64,000 nt of DNA from Marivirga atlantica. GTDB lineage: Bacteria; Bacteroidota; Bacteroidia; Cytophagales; Cyclobacteriaceae. The position numbers and the translations under genes were made by a program. The stretch covers positions 34,402-98,401 of the forward strand of contig NZ_JAERQG010000006.1 in assembly GCF_016734805.1 (NCBI RefSeq), read 5' to 3'. Below the pieces are notes generated by a model. It searched no databases, had not been told where the DNA came from, and was given only the letters and a program-made list of their open reading frames with translations. Below, one piece after another: positions 1 to 9,816 of this stretch (positions are counted from its first letter, which is position 1; each line of letters starts with the position of its first letter).

Positions 1-2351
1 TCGTCTTTCAGTGATTTTACAGGATTTAAATTGGCGGTTCTATAAGTCTGCCCGATTACAGTCAGCAAAGCAATTCCTAGTGCCAAAATAGAAGCTACTA
101 TGAAAACTCCAGCTGAAATCGTAGTCCGATATTCAAAGCTTTGAAGCCATTCACTCATAAGGTACCATGTTAGTGGAGTAGCAATGGCTATTGCAATTAA
201 TATCAATTTTAGAAAATCACTCGACAGTAATATTAAGATCCTTGCTACGGAAGCTCCTAATACTTTTCTCACTCCTATTTCCTTACTTCTCTGTTCTGCG
301 GCAAATGCTGATAACCCAAATAAACCTAAACAAGAAATGATGACTGCTAAACTTGAAAATAAAGTAGTGAGGGTTACAAAACGTTCCTGCTCCTTGTATT
401 GATTAGCAAATGCCTCATCAACAAATTCATACTCAAAAGGTATGTCAGGAAAATGTTTTTCAAAAAGCTGTTCGATTGCAGCTATATTTTCTTTGGTGTT
501 CAATTCAGGATTGAGCTTCATATGAAATGTTTCGAACCAACTTGCGGAGCTTTCAATTACTAAAGGAATCACTTTTTCAAAAGGTGAACCCATTATAAAA
601 TCTTCCACCACGCCAACTACATGATATTTTGGTCCATCAGAAATAGTTTGACCAATAGGATCATCGAATCCCATTATTTCTGCAGCTGATTCATTCAAAA
701 TGACCGCAGTTGAATCTGTTGCATATTTAGTCACATCAATATCACGACCAGCAACAAGCGTAAGACCAAAAAGCTCTACAGGTTTTATATCCGTTCCGAA
801 TCGATGAATTAGTTGCTTGTTATCTTGATCTTTTCCTTCCCAATCCATTCCCCATGAATTGGTTGTGCTGTATGTAATTGGAGACATTGACTTTGACATT
901 CCCTGAACCAGTTTCAACTGAAGTGCTTCTTCTCGAAATGAAACAAAACCTTGCTCAATTTGATCATTTAGGTTATGATAAATAAGCTGCGACTGATCAT
1001 ATCCTTTTGTTCTATTTTGGGCATGTTTTATCTGTTGCCTGATAATAATTGTTGAAGCAATTAGAATAATAGCAAAAGTAAACTGACTAACTACGAGAAT
1101 CTTTCTAGGAGAAAAGTGAGATCCTATCTTTTTAAAACTGCCCTTTAAAACTTGTGAAGTCTTAAAAGATGAAAGAAAGAAAGCAGGATAACTACCGGCT
1201 AAAAGACCGGTTAAGACAACAAATACCAAAACGCCAAGCCAAAAATAAGGTTGACTGTATGGAATACTAAGCTCTAAATCGATAAGTGTATTAAAAGATG
1301 GAAGCAGTAATTGAACTAGTATAAGGGCAATTATCGTACTAAACGCAGTAAGCAAAAAAGCTTCTATTAAAAATTGGCTTATTAACATCCCTCTAAAAGC
1401 ACCTGAAAGTTTTCTAATACCCACCTCCTTTGCTCGTCTTTCACTGCGGGCTGTCGTCAGGTTAACAAAGTTTATGCACGCAATTACTATAATTAAAATA
1501 GCAATCATGAGAAAAAGATAAACCAGATCAATTTTACCGCCAGCCGGTTTACCATTCACGAAATTATCTCTCAAATAAGACTCCTCCAATGGATAAAGAA
1601 AAACCTCGGTTGTGCTTCCTTGCGAATGATTTTTTGTGACATTTTTAACTTTATCATTCAAGGCAGTTACGTCCACATCCTTTTCTAATTCTAAAAAAGT
1701 TGCCACAGAATTGTTTGACCAGCTATTGTCTGCATAGCCTAACTGAACCATAAGCGACCAAGGTAACAGCGCCTCAAATTCAAAATCGGTTACTGTAGGA
1801 AGACCTTTTAAGACACCTGTGACCTTTAGTTCAATACTGTTTTCTACTTTAACTATTTGATTAAGTGCATCATCATTTCCAAAGAGTTTTTGAGCAAGTT
1901 CCTCAGTAATTACTACTGACATCGGCTCATTTAAAACAGTATTGATATCTCCTTCAATCAATGGAAAGCTAAAAATTTGTAAAAAAGTAGAATCAACAAA
2001 AAATGAGTTTCCTTTTAAAAAATTATTATCTTTTTTAAAGATTAGATTACCGGCATCACTATACCTTGAATAATTGACTATTTCAGGAAAGTCGTCAGCC
2101 AAAACGGGCGCCAAAGGTTTAGGTGTACTGGTCCAGCACCAAATTTCTCCGTCTACTTTATCCCTATTCCAGGCCTGATAAATTTGCTCACCTTTTTCAT
2201 GAAATCTATCTACACTAACTTCACGAATAACCCACAAGCCAATCAACATTGCACCAACCATCCCAACAATAAGTCCTGTTATATTAAGGAAGGTGAAAGT
2301 CTTGTTTCTGGTTAAATTTCTGAGTGCAATTTTGAGATAGTTCTTAAACAT
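1..2351 (-). CDS. FtsX/MacB-type ABC transporter permease (3' end cut by window edge)
   Basis: Inner-membrane permease of a MacB/FtsX-type ABC system. I read this frame by hand: ATG at 2351 begins MFKNYLKIALRNLTRNKTF and the frame stays open to the window edge, where it reads NPVKSLKDE, the same C-terminus as the two permeases upstream, so only the stop codon is missing. Family architecture is a first membrane helix, a periplasmic MacB_PCD-like domain, three helices of an FtsX domain, then a second copy of the whole unit. The peptide RAKEVGIRKLSGAF near 1390-1440 is the usual cytoplasmic FtsX signature. It is the third permease of the minus-strand operon served by the ATPase at 7523-8221. Substrate unknown; roles in envelope export or mechanotransmission are inferred from the family. 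Confidence 0.9.
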   Translation of the reverse strand, partial: MFKNYLKIALRNLTRNKTFTFLNITGLIVGMVGAMLIGLWVIREVSVDRFHEKGEQIYQAWNRDKVDGEIWCWTSTPKPLAPVLADDFPEIVNYSRYSDAGNLIFKKDNNFLKGNSFFVDSTFLQIFSFPLIEGDINTVLNEPMSVVITEELAQKLFGNDDALNQIVKVENSIELKVTGVLKGLPTVTDFEFEALLPWSLMVQLGYADNSWSNNSVATFLELEKDVDVTALNDKVKNVTKNHSQGSTTEVFLYPLEESYLRDNFVNGKPAGGKIDLVYLFLMIAILIIVIACINFVNLTTARSERRAKEVGIRKLSGAFRGMLISQFLIEAFLLTAFSTIIALILVQLLLPSFNTLIDLELSIPYSQPYFWLGVLVFVVLTGLLAGSYPAFFLSSFKTSQVLKGSFKKIGSHFSPRKILVVSQFTFAIILIASTIIIRQQIKHAQNRTKGYDQSQLIYHNLNDQIEQGFVSFREEALQLKLVQGMSKSMSPITYSTTNSWGMDWEGKDQDNKQLIHRFGTDIKPVELFGLTLVAGRDIDVTKYATDSTAVILNESAAEIMGFDDPIGQTISDGPKYHVVGVVEDFIMGSPFEKVIPLVIESSASWFETFHMKLNPELNTKENIAAIEQLFEKHFPDIPFEYEFVDEAFANQYKEQERFVTLTTLFSSLAVIISCLGLFGLSAFAAEQRSKEIGVRKVLGASVARILILLSSDFLKLILIAIAIATPLTWYLMSEWLQSFEYRTTISAGVFIVASILALGIALLTVIGQTYRTANLNPVKSLKD

Positions 2352-2428
2352 AGCTTTGAGTTTAGATTGATGATTTCAGATTTACGATTTGTTATTCGTC
2401 AATCTGAAATCGTAATTCGTAATTGATG
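2352..2428. repeat. Intergenic inverted repeat between permease genes
   Basis: An 11-bp perfect inverted repeat lies here: GATTTCAGATT at 2372-2382 and AATCTGAAATC at 2401-2411, with an 18-base loop rich in ATTCGT/ACGATT words. Related ATTCGTAAT/GATTTAAGA words recur in the gaps at about 4886-4964, 7430-7515 and 42390-42420. It may act as an mRNA hairpin between operon genes or be a degenerate dispersed repeat. Confidence 0.5.
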
Positions 2429-4885
2429 CTATTCATCTTTTAATGACTTTATGGGGTTACTAATAGCTGCTCTAATTGAATGGTAGGATACAGTAAACCA
2501 TGCAATAGCAAAGGCTATTAAACCCGCAATCAGATATAATTCCCAACCTATTTCCACCCGGTAACTATAATTACCAAGCCATGAATTAATGCCCCACCAT
2601 GCTAATGGAACGGCCAATAAAAAGGCTATAATTACCAATTTTGTGAACTGCTTTGAAAACATGAGCAAAATGCTATTCACAGAAGCGCCAAGTACCTTTC
2701 TAATACCTATTTCTTTTGCCTTTTGCTCAGCCATGAAGGAAGCCAGAGCGAACAAGCCGAGACAGCCAATGAAAATGGCTAAACCTGCAAAAATGCTAAA
2801 TACCTGTGCTAACCTTAGTTCTGAATTATACATGTTGCCGAAATCTTCGTCCAGAAAAGTATAGTTGAAGGGTAAATTTGGGCCGAACTTTTTCCAAACC
2901 GCCTCTAGTTGAGCTAATGTTTCGGAAAAATTATCAGTATCAACTTTTATAGAAAGTACACTTCTGCTTGGCGCCAAAAAGAGCCCTACAGGTCCAATAT
3001 TTTGCTTCATAGATTCATAATGAAAATCTTCTATGGTGCCAATCACTTTATATTTCTCGAAGATGTTCGTCAGAGGCCTGCCTGTTTCTTCGTCAAAAGC
3101 ATTTGTTTGAATATAATTCTCCTCTCCTTCTTTAAAACCAAACATTTGGAATGCTCTTTTATTAAGAATTACTGAAGATGAATCAGAAGCTATTTGCTCA
3201 TTAAAGTTTCTCCCTGCCAACAGCTCCATACCCATGGTGTTGACATAATCGCCATCAACTCTCCAAATTTGCAAACCTACCATATTACTTTCTGAGGCAT
3301 CTTCACCATCAGGCCAATAGGTATTATCACTTCTGTTATAACCACTTACTGGCAAGAAACCGCTATAACTCGCTGACTCCACATGAGGGATATTTTTCAC
3401 TTCCTCCTTAAACGCCCGAGTTTGCTCTTCGAGCATATAGGGATCTTGCAATAGAATTACCTGATCTTTCTCAAAGCCTATTTTTTTATCCTGAATAAAT
3501 CTGAGTTGTTTATAGACTGATACGGTACCTATGATCAGTAATATGCTGATGAAGAACTGAAACACTACCAATCCACTTCTAATAAAACCATTACCCGTTC
3601 CAATTGATAGCTTGCCTTTCAGGGTTTCTACAGGTTTAAAATTACTCAGATAAAAGGCTGGATATAAACCGGCAAGTATACCAACCACTAATGTTGACAA
3701 TAGAATAACAGCAATAAATAATGGACTGCTTTCCGGGAGGCTCAATTGTCTGTCTGTAAGATTATTGAAATACGGTAGCACTAAGACCACTATGAACATG
3801 CCTAGAATAAAAGATACCAGGCTAATTAAAATAGACTCTGTTAAAAACTGATTAATCAGATTCATTTTAACAGAACCAAGCACCTTTCTTACCCCCACTT
3901 CTTTAGCTCTGTGGGTAGAACGTGCCGTTGATAAATTCATAAAGTTTATGCAGGCTAGTACTATGATGAATACCGCAATAAACCCAAACAATACCACATA
4001 TGATCTATTACCAGTTTTACCAATATCAAAAGTGAAATCAGAAGTAAGGTAGATATCTTCTAATGGTTGTAAGGCAAAATCCATTGAGTTGCCCTCTGCC
4101 CTAAATTCTTCAAGCGTTTTGCCATCCATGTATTGCTGTAACACAACCGCTACTTCCTTATCGGCCATTTCGTTTATTTTGGCAATTACAGCCTTTGGAT
4201 CAGCGTCTTCTCGTATTTCGAAATAAGTGAAAAAATTGTTGCTGGTCCAATTGGTATTTTGCGCCTGATCAGGAATTGAACTCATGGACATGACAAAATC
4301 AAACTGGAGATGCGAATTGACAGGCATATCCCCAAAAACTCCCGTTATCTGATACTCATCTTCACCATCCAGTATAAGAGTCTTTCCAATAGGGCTTTCA
4401 TTCGGAAAGTATTTTTTGGCTACTGTATTACTGATGGCCATGGTGAAAGGTAACTTTAACTGTTCTTTACTTTGACCTTCCAATAGATTGAAAGTAAACA
4501 GATCAAAAAAGCCAGAATCAGCGCATACAAGACTAACTTCCTTAAAGCTCTGCTGTGCGACAGGTCTCTTTACCACCATGGTACCTACATTACGCAAACG
4601 CACTGATTTTTTTACTTCAGGTACCTCTTCTAATAAAGCTGGCCCTAATGGTGCTGGTGAAACGGCAAAATGATAATAGTTGTCTCCTACAGTAATATCT
4701 CGGGTGGTACGGTAGATATTTTCACTGTTTTTATGAAAACTATCATAGCTCATTTCCTGAATTACAAAAAGGGAGATAATTAAAGTACAGGCTACTCCAA
4801 CAGATAAGCCGACTACATTAATGACAGAATAAAGCTTATGCTTTCTGATATTCCGCCAGGCGATTTTTAGATAGTTTTTTAACAT
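2429..4885 (-). CDS. FtsX/MacB-type ABC transporter permease
   Basis: 818-residue inner-membrane permease with two FtsX units in one chain. Visible: N-terminal helix (about 20-45, GLSVGVACTLIISLFVI), a periplasmic MacB_PCD-like domain, a helix near 295-318 followed by the FtsX loop RAKEVGVRKVLGSV, two more helices, then a second helix/periplasmic unit and a C-terminal FtsX domain with loop KAKEIGIRKVLGAS and a terminal KSLKDE. The length is normal for Bacteroidota double-FtsX permeases. It sits 77 bp from the downstream permease and 79 bp from the upstream one, on the same strand, so one transcript is likely. It pairs with the ATPase at 7523-8221 and the adaptor at 8257-9510. Substrate cannot be told from sequence. 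Confidence 0.92.
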   Translation of the reverse strand: MLKNYLKIAWRNIRKHKLYSVINVVGLSVGVACTLIISLFVIQEMSYDSFHKNSENIYRTTRDITVGDNYYHFAVSPAPLGPALLEEVPEVKKSVRLRNVGTMVVKRPVAQQSFKEVSLVCADSGFFDLFTFNLLEGQSKEQLKLPFTMAISNTVAKKYFPNESPIGKTLILDGEDEYQITGVFGDMPVNSHLQFDFVMSMSSIPDQAQNTNWTSNNFFTYFEIREDADPKAVIAKINEMADKEVAVVLQQYMDGKTLEEFRAEGNSMDFALQPLEDIYLTSDFTFDIGKTGNRSYVVLFGFIAVFIIVLACINFMNLSTARSTHRAKEVGVRKVLGSVKMNLINQFLTESILISLVSFILGMFIVVLVLPYFNNLTDRQLSLPESSPLFIAVILLSTLVVGILAGLYPAFYLSNFKPVETLKGKLSIGTGNGFIRSGLVVFQFFISILLIIGTVSVYKQLRFIQDKKIGFEKDQVILLQDPYMLEEQTRAFKEEVKNIPHVESASYSGFLPVSGYNRSDNTYWPDGEDASESNMVGLQIWRVDGDYVNTMGMELLAGRNFNEQIASDSSSVILNKRAFQMFGFKEGEENYIQTNAFDEETGRPLTNIFEKYKVIGTIEDFHYESMKQNIGPVGLFLAPSRSVLSIKVDTDNFSETLAQLEAVWKKFGPNLPFNYTFLDEDFGNMYNSELRLAQVFSIFAGLAIFIGCLGLFALASFMAEQKAKEIGIRKVLGASVNSILLMFSKQFTKLVIIAFLLAVPLAWWGINSWLGNYSYRVEIGWELYLIAGLIAFAIAWFTVSYHSIRAAISNPIKSLKDE

Positions 4886-4964
4886 AATATTGGATTTTAG
4901 AAGTACGATTTGGGAGCTACGAGTTTTGATTTTGGATTTAAGAATTCTTCATTCGTAAATCGTA

Positions 4965-7424
4965 TCATTCGTCTTTAAGTGTTTTTATCGGATTTGTTAA
5001 ACTGGCATTGATAGTTTGTACCGATACTATTAAAATGGTAAAAAACACACCTAACAATACTGTAAGCACAAATACACCTAATCCTGGAGCTGTTTTCACT
5101 TCAAACTGTTTAAGCCACTCATTCATTAGCCAATAGCTAACAGGTAAAGCAGCCACCACACCAATGACAGTGATCTTTAAGAATTCCTTATTAAACAAAA
5201 CAGAAATGTTAAAAGCAGAAGCGCCCATGACTTTTCTGATACCTATTTCCTTTAGTCTGCCCGAAATGGCCAAGGAAGCTAAAGCAAATAGTCCCATGCT
5301 GGCAATAATGATTGCTACCAATGCTGCCATGCCAACCATTTTGCCTAATTGCTGATCTGCTTCATATTGTTGTTGTACTACTTCATCTAAGAAGGAAAAA
5401 GTGAATGGCTCTTCAGGATATAAATTATTCCAAGAACTTTTCAACTTATCAATAACCTGTGTAAAATTATTTGATGACGCTTTTACAAAAACTGTCGGAT
5501 TAGTACCTCCATTGATATTTAATGAAAAAAGACCTTCAAATAAAGTGGCTGGTTTCAAAGCAATAATTACAGGTTTAATCTCACTATATAAAGCGGCATG
5601 ATGGAAATCCTTCATTACACCAATAATTCGCTTATCAGCATATTCATCACCTTTAGTTTCAATCCTTTGCTCTAATGGATTTTCCATATTCATCATATCT
5701 GCAAAAGCCTGATTGATAATAATGGCATTACTATCTGATGGTATATCTGCCGAGAAATTTCTACCGGCTACAAAATCCAGGTCGAGCAAATCCGCATAAT
5801 TCACCCCAACAAAACTAAACTCAAAATAGCGCATACTACCATCTTTACCTACTATTCCACCCTGCCACCAAGTATTAGCACCGTTTGTAGCATTACCTAT
5901 AGCTGTTTTTTCAATTGAGGCTTCTTGTGCTATTGTTCTTCTATACTTTTCAGCTTTTTCAAAACTATTTGAAATGATTTTAGTAAAATCTTGATCGGGT
6001 ATAGCGGGCACATTTACCAGTAAAATCTGATCTGTAGTAAAGCCCAGATCATAATTTTTAATAGTCTGCATTTGCTTATACATAATGAGTGTGCAGGCTA
6101 TTAAAAAGAGTGATAAAAAAAGCTGAAAGCCTAATAAAAACTTTCTTAAACCCTGTTTACCAAAATTGACATTCAAATTGTTTTTAAGAATAGCTATTGG
6201 CTTGAGTTGAGAAAGAAACAATGCCGGATAAGCACCAGCGATAAAGGTTATTACAAATAGTAGTCCCACTATGATCAGTATCTGTTCCGGTCCAAAGCTA
6301 ATCTGCAATGACTTACCAAATAAATCATTTAACACAGGCTGTAATAAATTCGCAATTACGAGTCCTATCAGTGCAGAGACAACAGTTATAATAACAGATT
6401 CCATCATAAACTGACCAAATAGCTGCTTATGCAATGCCCCCATGGTTTTCCGAACACCTACCTCTTTAGCTCTAGTTGCTGATCTGCCAATGGATAATGT
6501 TGTGAAGTTGATACATGCTATTAATAAGATTAGCATTGAAACACCTGACAATATCCATAACAATTTCGGGTTTGTTGAACTGACCAAATCAGTATGGATT
6601 TCACTATCCAAATGCATTTGCTCAATTGGCTGAAGCAGTATATTAAAAACTGCATCATCAGCGCTTCTTTCAGGAAGTGTTTTATCAATATATTGAGCGA
6701 TACCTGCTTCTAAGTTATTGATTGAAGCTTCAGGCTTTAACTGTACAAAACTCCCTCCGAAAGTATTAAACCAACGTGTGTTATAATCATCTCCTGCAAT
6801 TGTTTTTAATACCTGTTCAGGTAATAAAATTTGAAAATTAAGGCTAGAATTATTCGGTAAATCTTTAAGTACTGAAGCTACTTTAAAAGGCTCATAACTA
6901 GCGCCCAACTGAAACAATAGTGTTTCCCCTACTACATCAGACTTTCCGAAAAATTTCTGAGCCATAGTTTCTGTTATAACTACTTTAGAATTGGTTTCAT
7001 TATTTCCAAAGGGATTACTTGAACCATACAGTGTCTCAAAAGAAAATATCTCAAAGAAATCACCACTGATTATAAAATAAGACTCTTCTATACTTTGTTG
7101 ACCCTCAGCCTTTATCAAGCCACCTGTATTGATGTAATGCGTGGCATACTTAACTTCATCAAACTCTTCTTTTAAAACGTCCGGTAAAGCAAGAGGTGTA
7201 CTGGCACTGATACTTGCATTTCCAACCTCTCCAGACTCCCATAACCCCCTTGTGATATGATCTTTATTTTCATGAAAATCATCAAATGAGTTTTCATGCT
7301 GCACAAATATGAATATCAAGGTACTTATGCCTAAGCCCACAGAAAGTCCAACAAGATTGATCCCTGTATAAAGTTTGTACTTCATCAGGTTTCTAAAGGC
7401 AATTTTTATATAGTTTTTGAGCAT
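4965..7424 (-). CDS. FtsX/MacB-type ABC transporter permease
   Basis: 819-residue double-FtsX permease, first of three tandem paralogues. It begins MLKNYIKIAFRNLMKYKLY, with a first membrane helix at about 22-43 and a periplasmic domain to about 285. The FtsX cytoplasmic loops read RAKEVGVRKTMGAL and RLKEIGIRKVMGAS, and the C-terminus is TNPIKTLKDE. The three paralogues share architecture but are clearly diverged, so they may form hetero-oligomers or handle different substrates. Start ATG at 7424 is the natural methionine directly before the conserved amphipathic N-terminus. The ATPase gene lies 98 bp upstream. Confidence 0.92.
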   Translation of the reverse strand: MLKNYIKIAFRNLMKYKLYTGINLVGLSVGLGISTLIFIFVQHENSFDDFHENKDHITRGLWESGEVGNASISASTPLALPDVLKEEFDEVKYATHYINTGGLIKAEGQQSIEESYFIISGDFFEIFSFETLYGSSNPFGNNETNSKVVITETMAQKFFGKSDVVGETLLFQLGASYEPFKVASVLKDLPNNSSLNFQILLPEQVLKTIAGDDYNTRWFNTFGGSFVQLKPEASINNLEAGIAQYIDKTLPERSADDAVFNILLQPIEQMHLDSEIHTDLVSSTNPKLLWILSGVSMLILLIACINFTTLSIGRSATRAKEVGVRKTMGALHKQLFGQFMMESVIITVVSALIGLVIANLLQPVLNDLFGKSLQISFGPEQILIIVGLLFVITFIAGAYPALFLSQLKPIAILKNNLNVNFGKQGLRKFLLGFQLFLSLFLIACTLIMYKQMQTIKNYDLGFTTDQILLVNVPAIPDQDFTKIISNSFEKAEKYRRTIAQEASIEKTAIGNATNGANTWWQGGIVGKDGSMRYFEFSFVGVNYADLLDLDFVAGRNFSADIPSDSNAIIINQAFADMMNMENPLEQRIETKGDEYADKRIIGVMKDFHHAALYSEIKPVIIALKPATLFEGLFSLNINGGTNPTVFVKASSNNFTQVIDKLKSSWNNLYPEEPFTFSFLDEVVQQQYEADQQLGKMVGMAALVAIIIASMGLFALASLAISGRLKEIGIRKVMGASAFNISVLFNKEFLKITVIGVVAALPVSYWLMNEWLKQFEVKTAPGLGVFVLTVLLGVFFTILIVSVQTINASLTNPIKTLKDE

Positions 7425-7522
7425 AAGCTTTATTTCAGAGGTTCAATTTTATTTATATGATTTTAGATTTTGGATAGACAATTTATAGTTCGTAATTCTT
7501 AAATCTTAATTCGGAATTGTTA

Positions 7523-8221
7523 TCACACATGGAATTGCTCTCTTATATTCTCTGTGACTACCTGACCGTCAAATAAATTGATCACTCTATGTGCATAATT
7601 ACTGTCATGCGGAGAGTGCGTTACCATTACAATGGTTGTACCCTCATTATTGAGTTGTTCGAGTAACTTCATCACTTCTTCCCCATTGGCAGAATCCAAA
7701 TTACCTGTAGGCTCATCAGCAAGTATTACGTCAGGTTTAGCAACAATAGCCCGACTAATAGCTACACGCTGCTGCTGACCACCGGAAAGCTGTTGAGGAA
7801 AATGATTTCTGCGGTGCATAATGTTCATTCTGGTTAGCACTTCCTCTACCTTTGTTTTCCGTTCTGATGCAGGCACTTTCATATAAAGCAAAGGCAACTC
7901 TACATTTTCAAAAACAGTAAGCTCATCTATCAAATTGAAACTCTGGAAAACAAAGCCTATCGAGCCTTTTCTTAGCTGCGCTCTTTGTCTTTCCGAGTAG
8001 CCTGAAACTTCATGATCAGTAAAATGATACTCTCCTGAATCAGGATTATCAAGAAGTCCTAAGATGTTCAACAGAGTAGATTTGCCACATCCTGAAGGTC
8101 CCATTATGGCTACAAACTCACCTTTCATAATTTCAATATTAATTCCATCAAGCGCTGTAGTCTCCACTTCCTCAGTTCTGTAGAGCTTCTTTAAGTTTAC
8201 TGTTTTAATGACGTGATCCAT
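7523..8221 (-). CDS. ABC transporter ATP-binding protein (MacB/LolD-like)
   Basis: 232-residue ATPase that would energise the adjacent FtsX permeases at the cytoplasmic face. All motifs are intact: Walker [10 protein letters not shown] (41-49), Q-loop FQSFNL (92-97), signature LSGGQ (145-149), Walker B VILADE (165-170), D-loop GNLDS and switch His in VTHSP. This combination is typical of the LolD/MacB/FtsE subfamily. It lies 35 bp downstream of the HlyD adaptor gene and 98 bp upstream of the first permease, which fits a four- or five-gene operon. With one ATPase and three permeases, the ATPase must be shared or other permease/ATPase genes lie off the window. Confidence 0.95.
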   Translation of the reverse strand: MDHVIKTVNLKKLYRTEEVETTALDGINIEIMKGEFVAIMGPSGCGKSTLLNILGLLDNPDSGEYHFTDHEVSGYSERQRAQLRKGSIGFVFQSFNLIDELTVFENVELPLLYMKVPASERKTKVEEVLTRMNIMHRRNHFPQQLSGGQQQRVAISRAIVAKPDVILADEPTGNLDSANGEEVMKLLEQLNNEGTTIVMVTHSPHDSNYAHRVINLFDGQVVTENIREQFHV

Positions 8222-8256
8222 GTTTATAAATTTAGTTTTGAGTCTTTTTATTCTGA

Positions 8257-9510
8257 TTAATTTAGATTGAGTACTTCATTATCTCCGTAATTGTCATAAC
8301 CTGATATTACTACCTTATCTCCTACTTCAAGCCCATCAAGTACCTCATAATATTCCGCATTTTTTCTTCCTAATCTTATCTCCTGCTTATAAGCCACCTG
8401 ATTATCTGATTCGCTTACTACATAAGCCCAGTTACCACCTGTATCTTTGTAGAAGCCACCAACAGGTAGTAGTAAAGTTTCTTCTGCTGCTCCAAGTTCT
8501 AACCTGATTCTAACTGTCTGGCCTCTTTTAATACCTTGTGGACTTTCACCTTCAAAAATCATATCAACTTCAAACCTGCCGTTGCTTATTGTTGGATAAA
8601 TCTTATTAATGGTTACTGAGTAACTATCACCAGAAAAGTTAAAAGTGCCCGACTGACCAACATCTACTCTAGGGAGGTATAACTCATCAATAGCTACTCT
8701 AATTTTGTAGTTATTCATGACATCAATCTGTCCTAATCTTTGACCACTCGTTACCGACTGACCTACCTCAAGCTGTGGTGTTGATAATTGTCCATTACGA
8801 GTTGCCTTAAGGGTTAGATTATCCAGTATATTACCAACCGCATCAAGGCTACGCTGCATTCTACTTTCTGAATTGTTCAATTGTCTGAGTTGAAACACTC
8901 TTGCAATAGAGTCATTTCTATAGCTGGTATATGTTAGTTCCTTTCTTTTTCGGTTGTAATCATAATTTTCTTTTACCTCTTCGAATTCTCTTTCTGAAAT
9001 TAACTTCTGTTCAAAAAGCTTCTTAAAGCGTTGATACTGTGGCTGGAGAAGATTGAGTTGATAATCAATTTCAGCTAACTGAGCTTGCTGACTTAAATCA
9101 TTTTGATCTAATAGCAATCTGGTTTGTCTGAGGTTATTGATTTGTTCATAGAGTTGCGTTTCTCTTTGCATCACCTCCAACTGTAAATTAGAATTAGTTA
9201 GGGTTAAAATGGTATCGCCTTGCTTCACCTGTGCTCCTGATTCCTTCATGATGCTCGCGATAATGCCACCTTCAATAGCATCCAGATAAAAAGTTTCACC
9301 AGGTTCTACATTACCGGTTACAGGAATAAAATCTTTGAACTCACCATTCTGAACTGTGGCAATTGTCAACCTATCCTTTTTTACATTAAGCGTGGATCTG
9401 TTATCTGCAAATAGTAATTGATAAACTACAAAGGAAATAATCACCACTCCTAAACCGATTGTTAGAATCTTCTTTGTGGTCCACCTCTTTTGTTCAATCT
9501 TCTTATCCAT
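8257..9510 (-). CDS. HlyD/MacA-type periplasmic adaptor (membrane fusion protein)
   Basis: 417-residue adaptor linking an inner-membrane ABC exporter to the outer membrane. It has one N-terminal membrane helix (about 15-33, ILTIGLGVVIISFVVYQLLF), a lipoyl/barrel-sandwich half-motif (GNVEPGETFYL and SGAQVKQGDTILTL), a long alpha-hairpin of coiled coil (about 125-215, rich in Q, L, R, E), the second lipoyl half (LEVGQSVTSGQRLGQI), a beta-barrel domain and a membrane-proximal domain ending in a YDNYGD tail. It is the first gene of the minus-strand operon and diverges from the sigma-54 activator at 9817, which probably controls it. Confidence 0.93.
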   Translation of the reverse strand: MDKKIEQKRWTTKKILTIGLGVVIISFVVYQLLFADNRSTLNVKKDRLTIATVQNGEFKDFIPVTGNVEPGETFYLDAIEGGIIASIMKESGAQVKQGDTILTLTNSNLQLEVMQRETQLYEQINNLRQTRLLLDQNDLSQQAQLAEIDYQLNLLQPQYQRFKKLFEQKLISEREFEEVKENYDYNRKRKELTYTSYRNDSIARVFQLRQLNNSESRMQRSLDAVGNILDNLTLKATRNGQLSTPQLEVGQSVTSGQRLGQIDVMNNYKIRVAIDELYLPRVDVGQSGTFNFSGDSYSVTINKIYPTISNGRFEVDMIFEGESPQGIKRGQTVRIRLELGAAEETLLLPVGGFYKDTGGNWAYVVSESDNQVAYKQEIRLGRKNAEYYEVLDGLEVGDKVVISGYDNYGDNEVLNLN

Positions 9511-9816
9511 ATATTTTAATTAAGCTGCTTGTGCAATTTTTATAAACTCCATTTGCCAACTAATATGCCAAATAATGTAAAACTGCTTCAAAATGGCATA
9601 AGAACAATTTGTTACTTTTTTTAGCGTCCAGTGTGATACGCATTCGTCCGAATTCGGACGAATGCCCTATTTTCTGAATTTTACCGTTTTAATAAAAATC
9701 GATCATTAATGACCGTAATCGGACGTTTTCTTCTATTTTTAATAAAAATATTAAATCTATTAAAAAGCGGTACATCATTTGAACAATGAGCTATCAACCT
9801 AAAAGCATTACAACAG
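9511..9816. promoter_or_regulatory. Divergent control region with 24-bp perfect palindrome
   Basis: 306-bp gap between the adaptor gene (minus) and the sigma-54 activator gene (plus). A perfect 24-bp palindrome lies at 9641-9664 (half-site CATTCGTCCGAA), and a second partial copy of the half-site (ATCGGACG) lies at about 9718-9725. Palindromes of this kind upstream of a sigma-54 promoter are usual activator binding sites. On the minus strand TGGCATATTAGTTGGCA (9570-9554) resembles a -24/-12 element, but its GG-to-GC spacing is one base long. That the site is bound by the protein encoded at 9817-11205 is inference. Confidence 0.6.
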
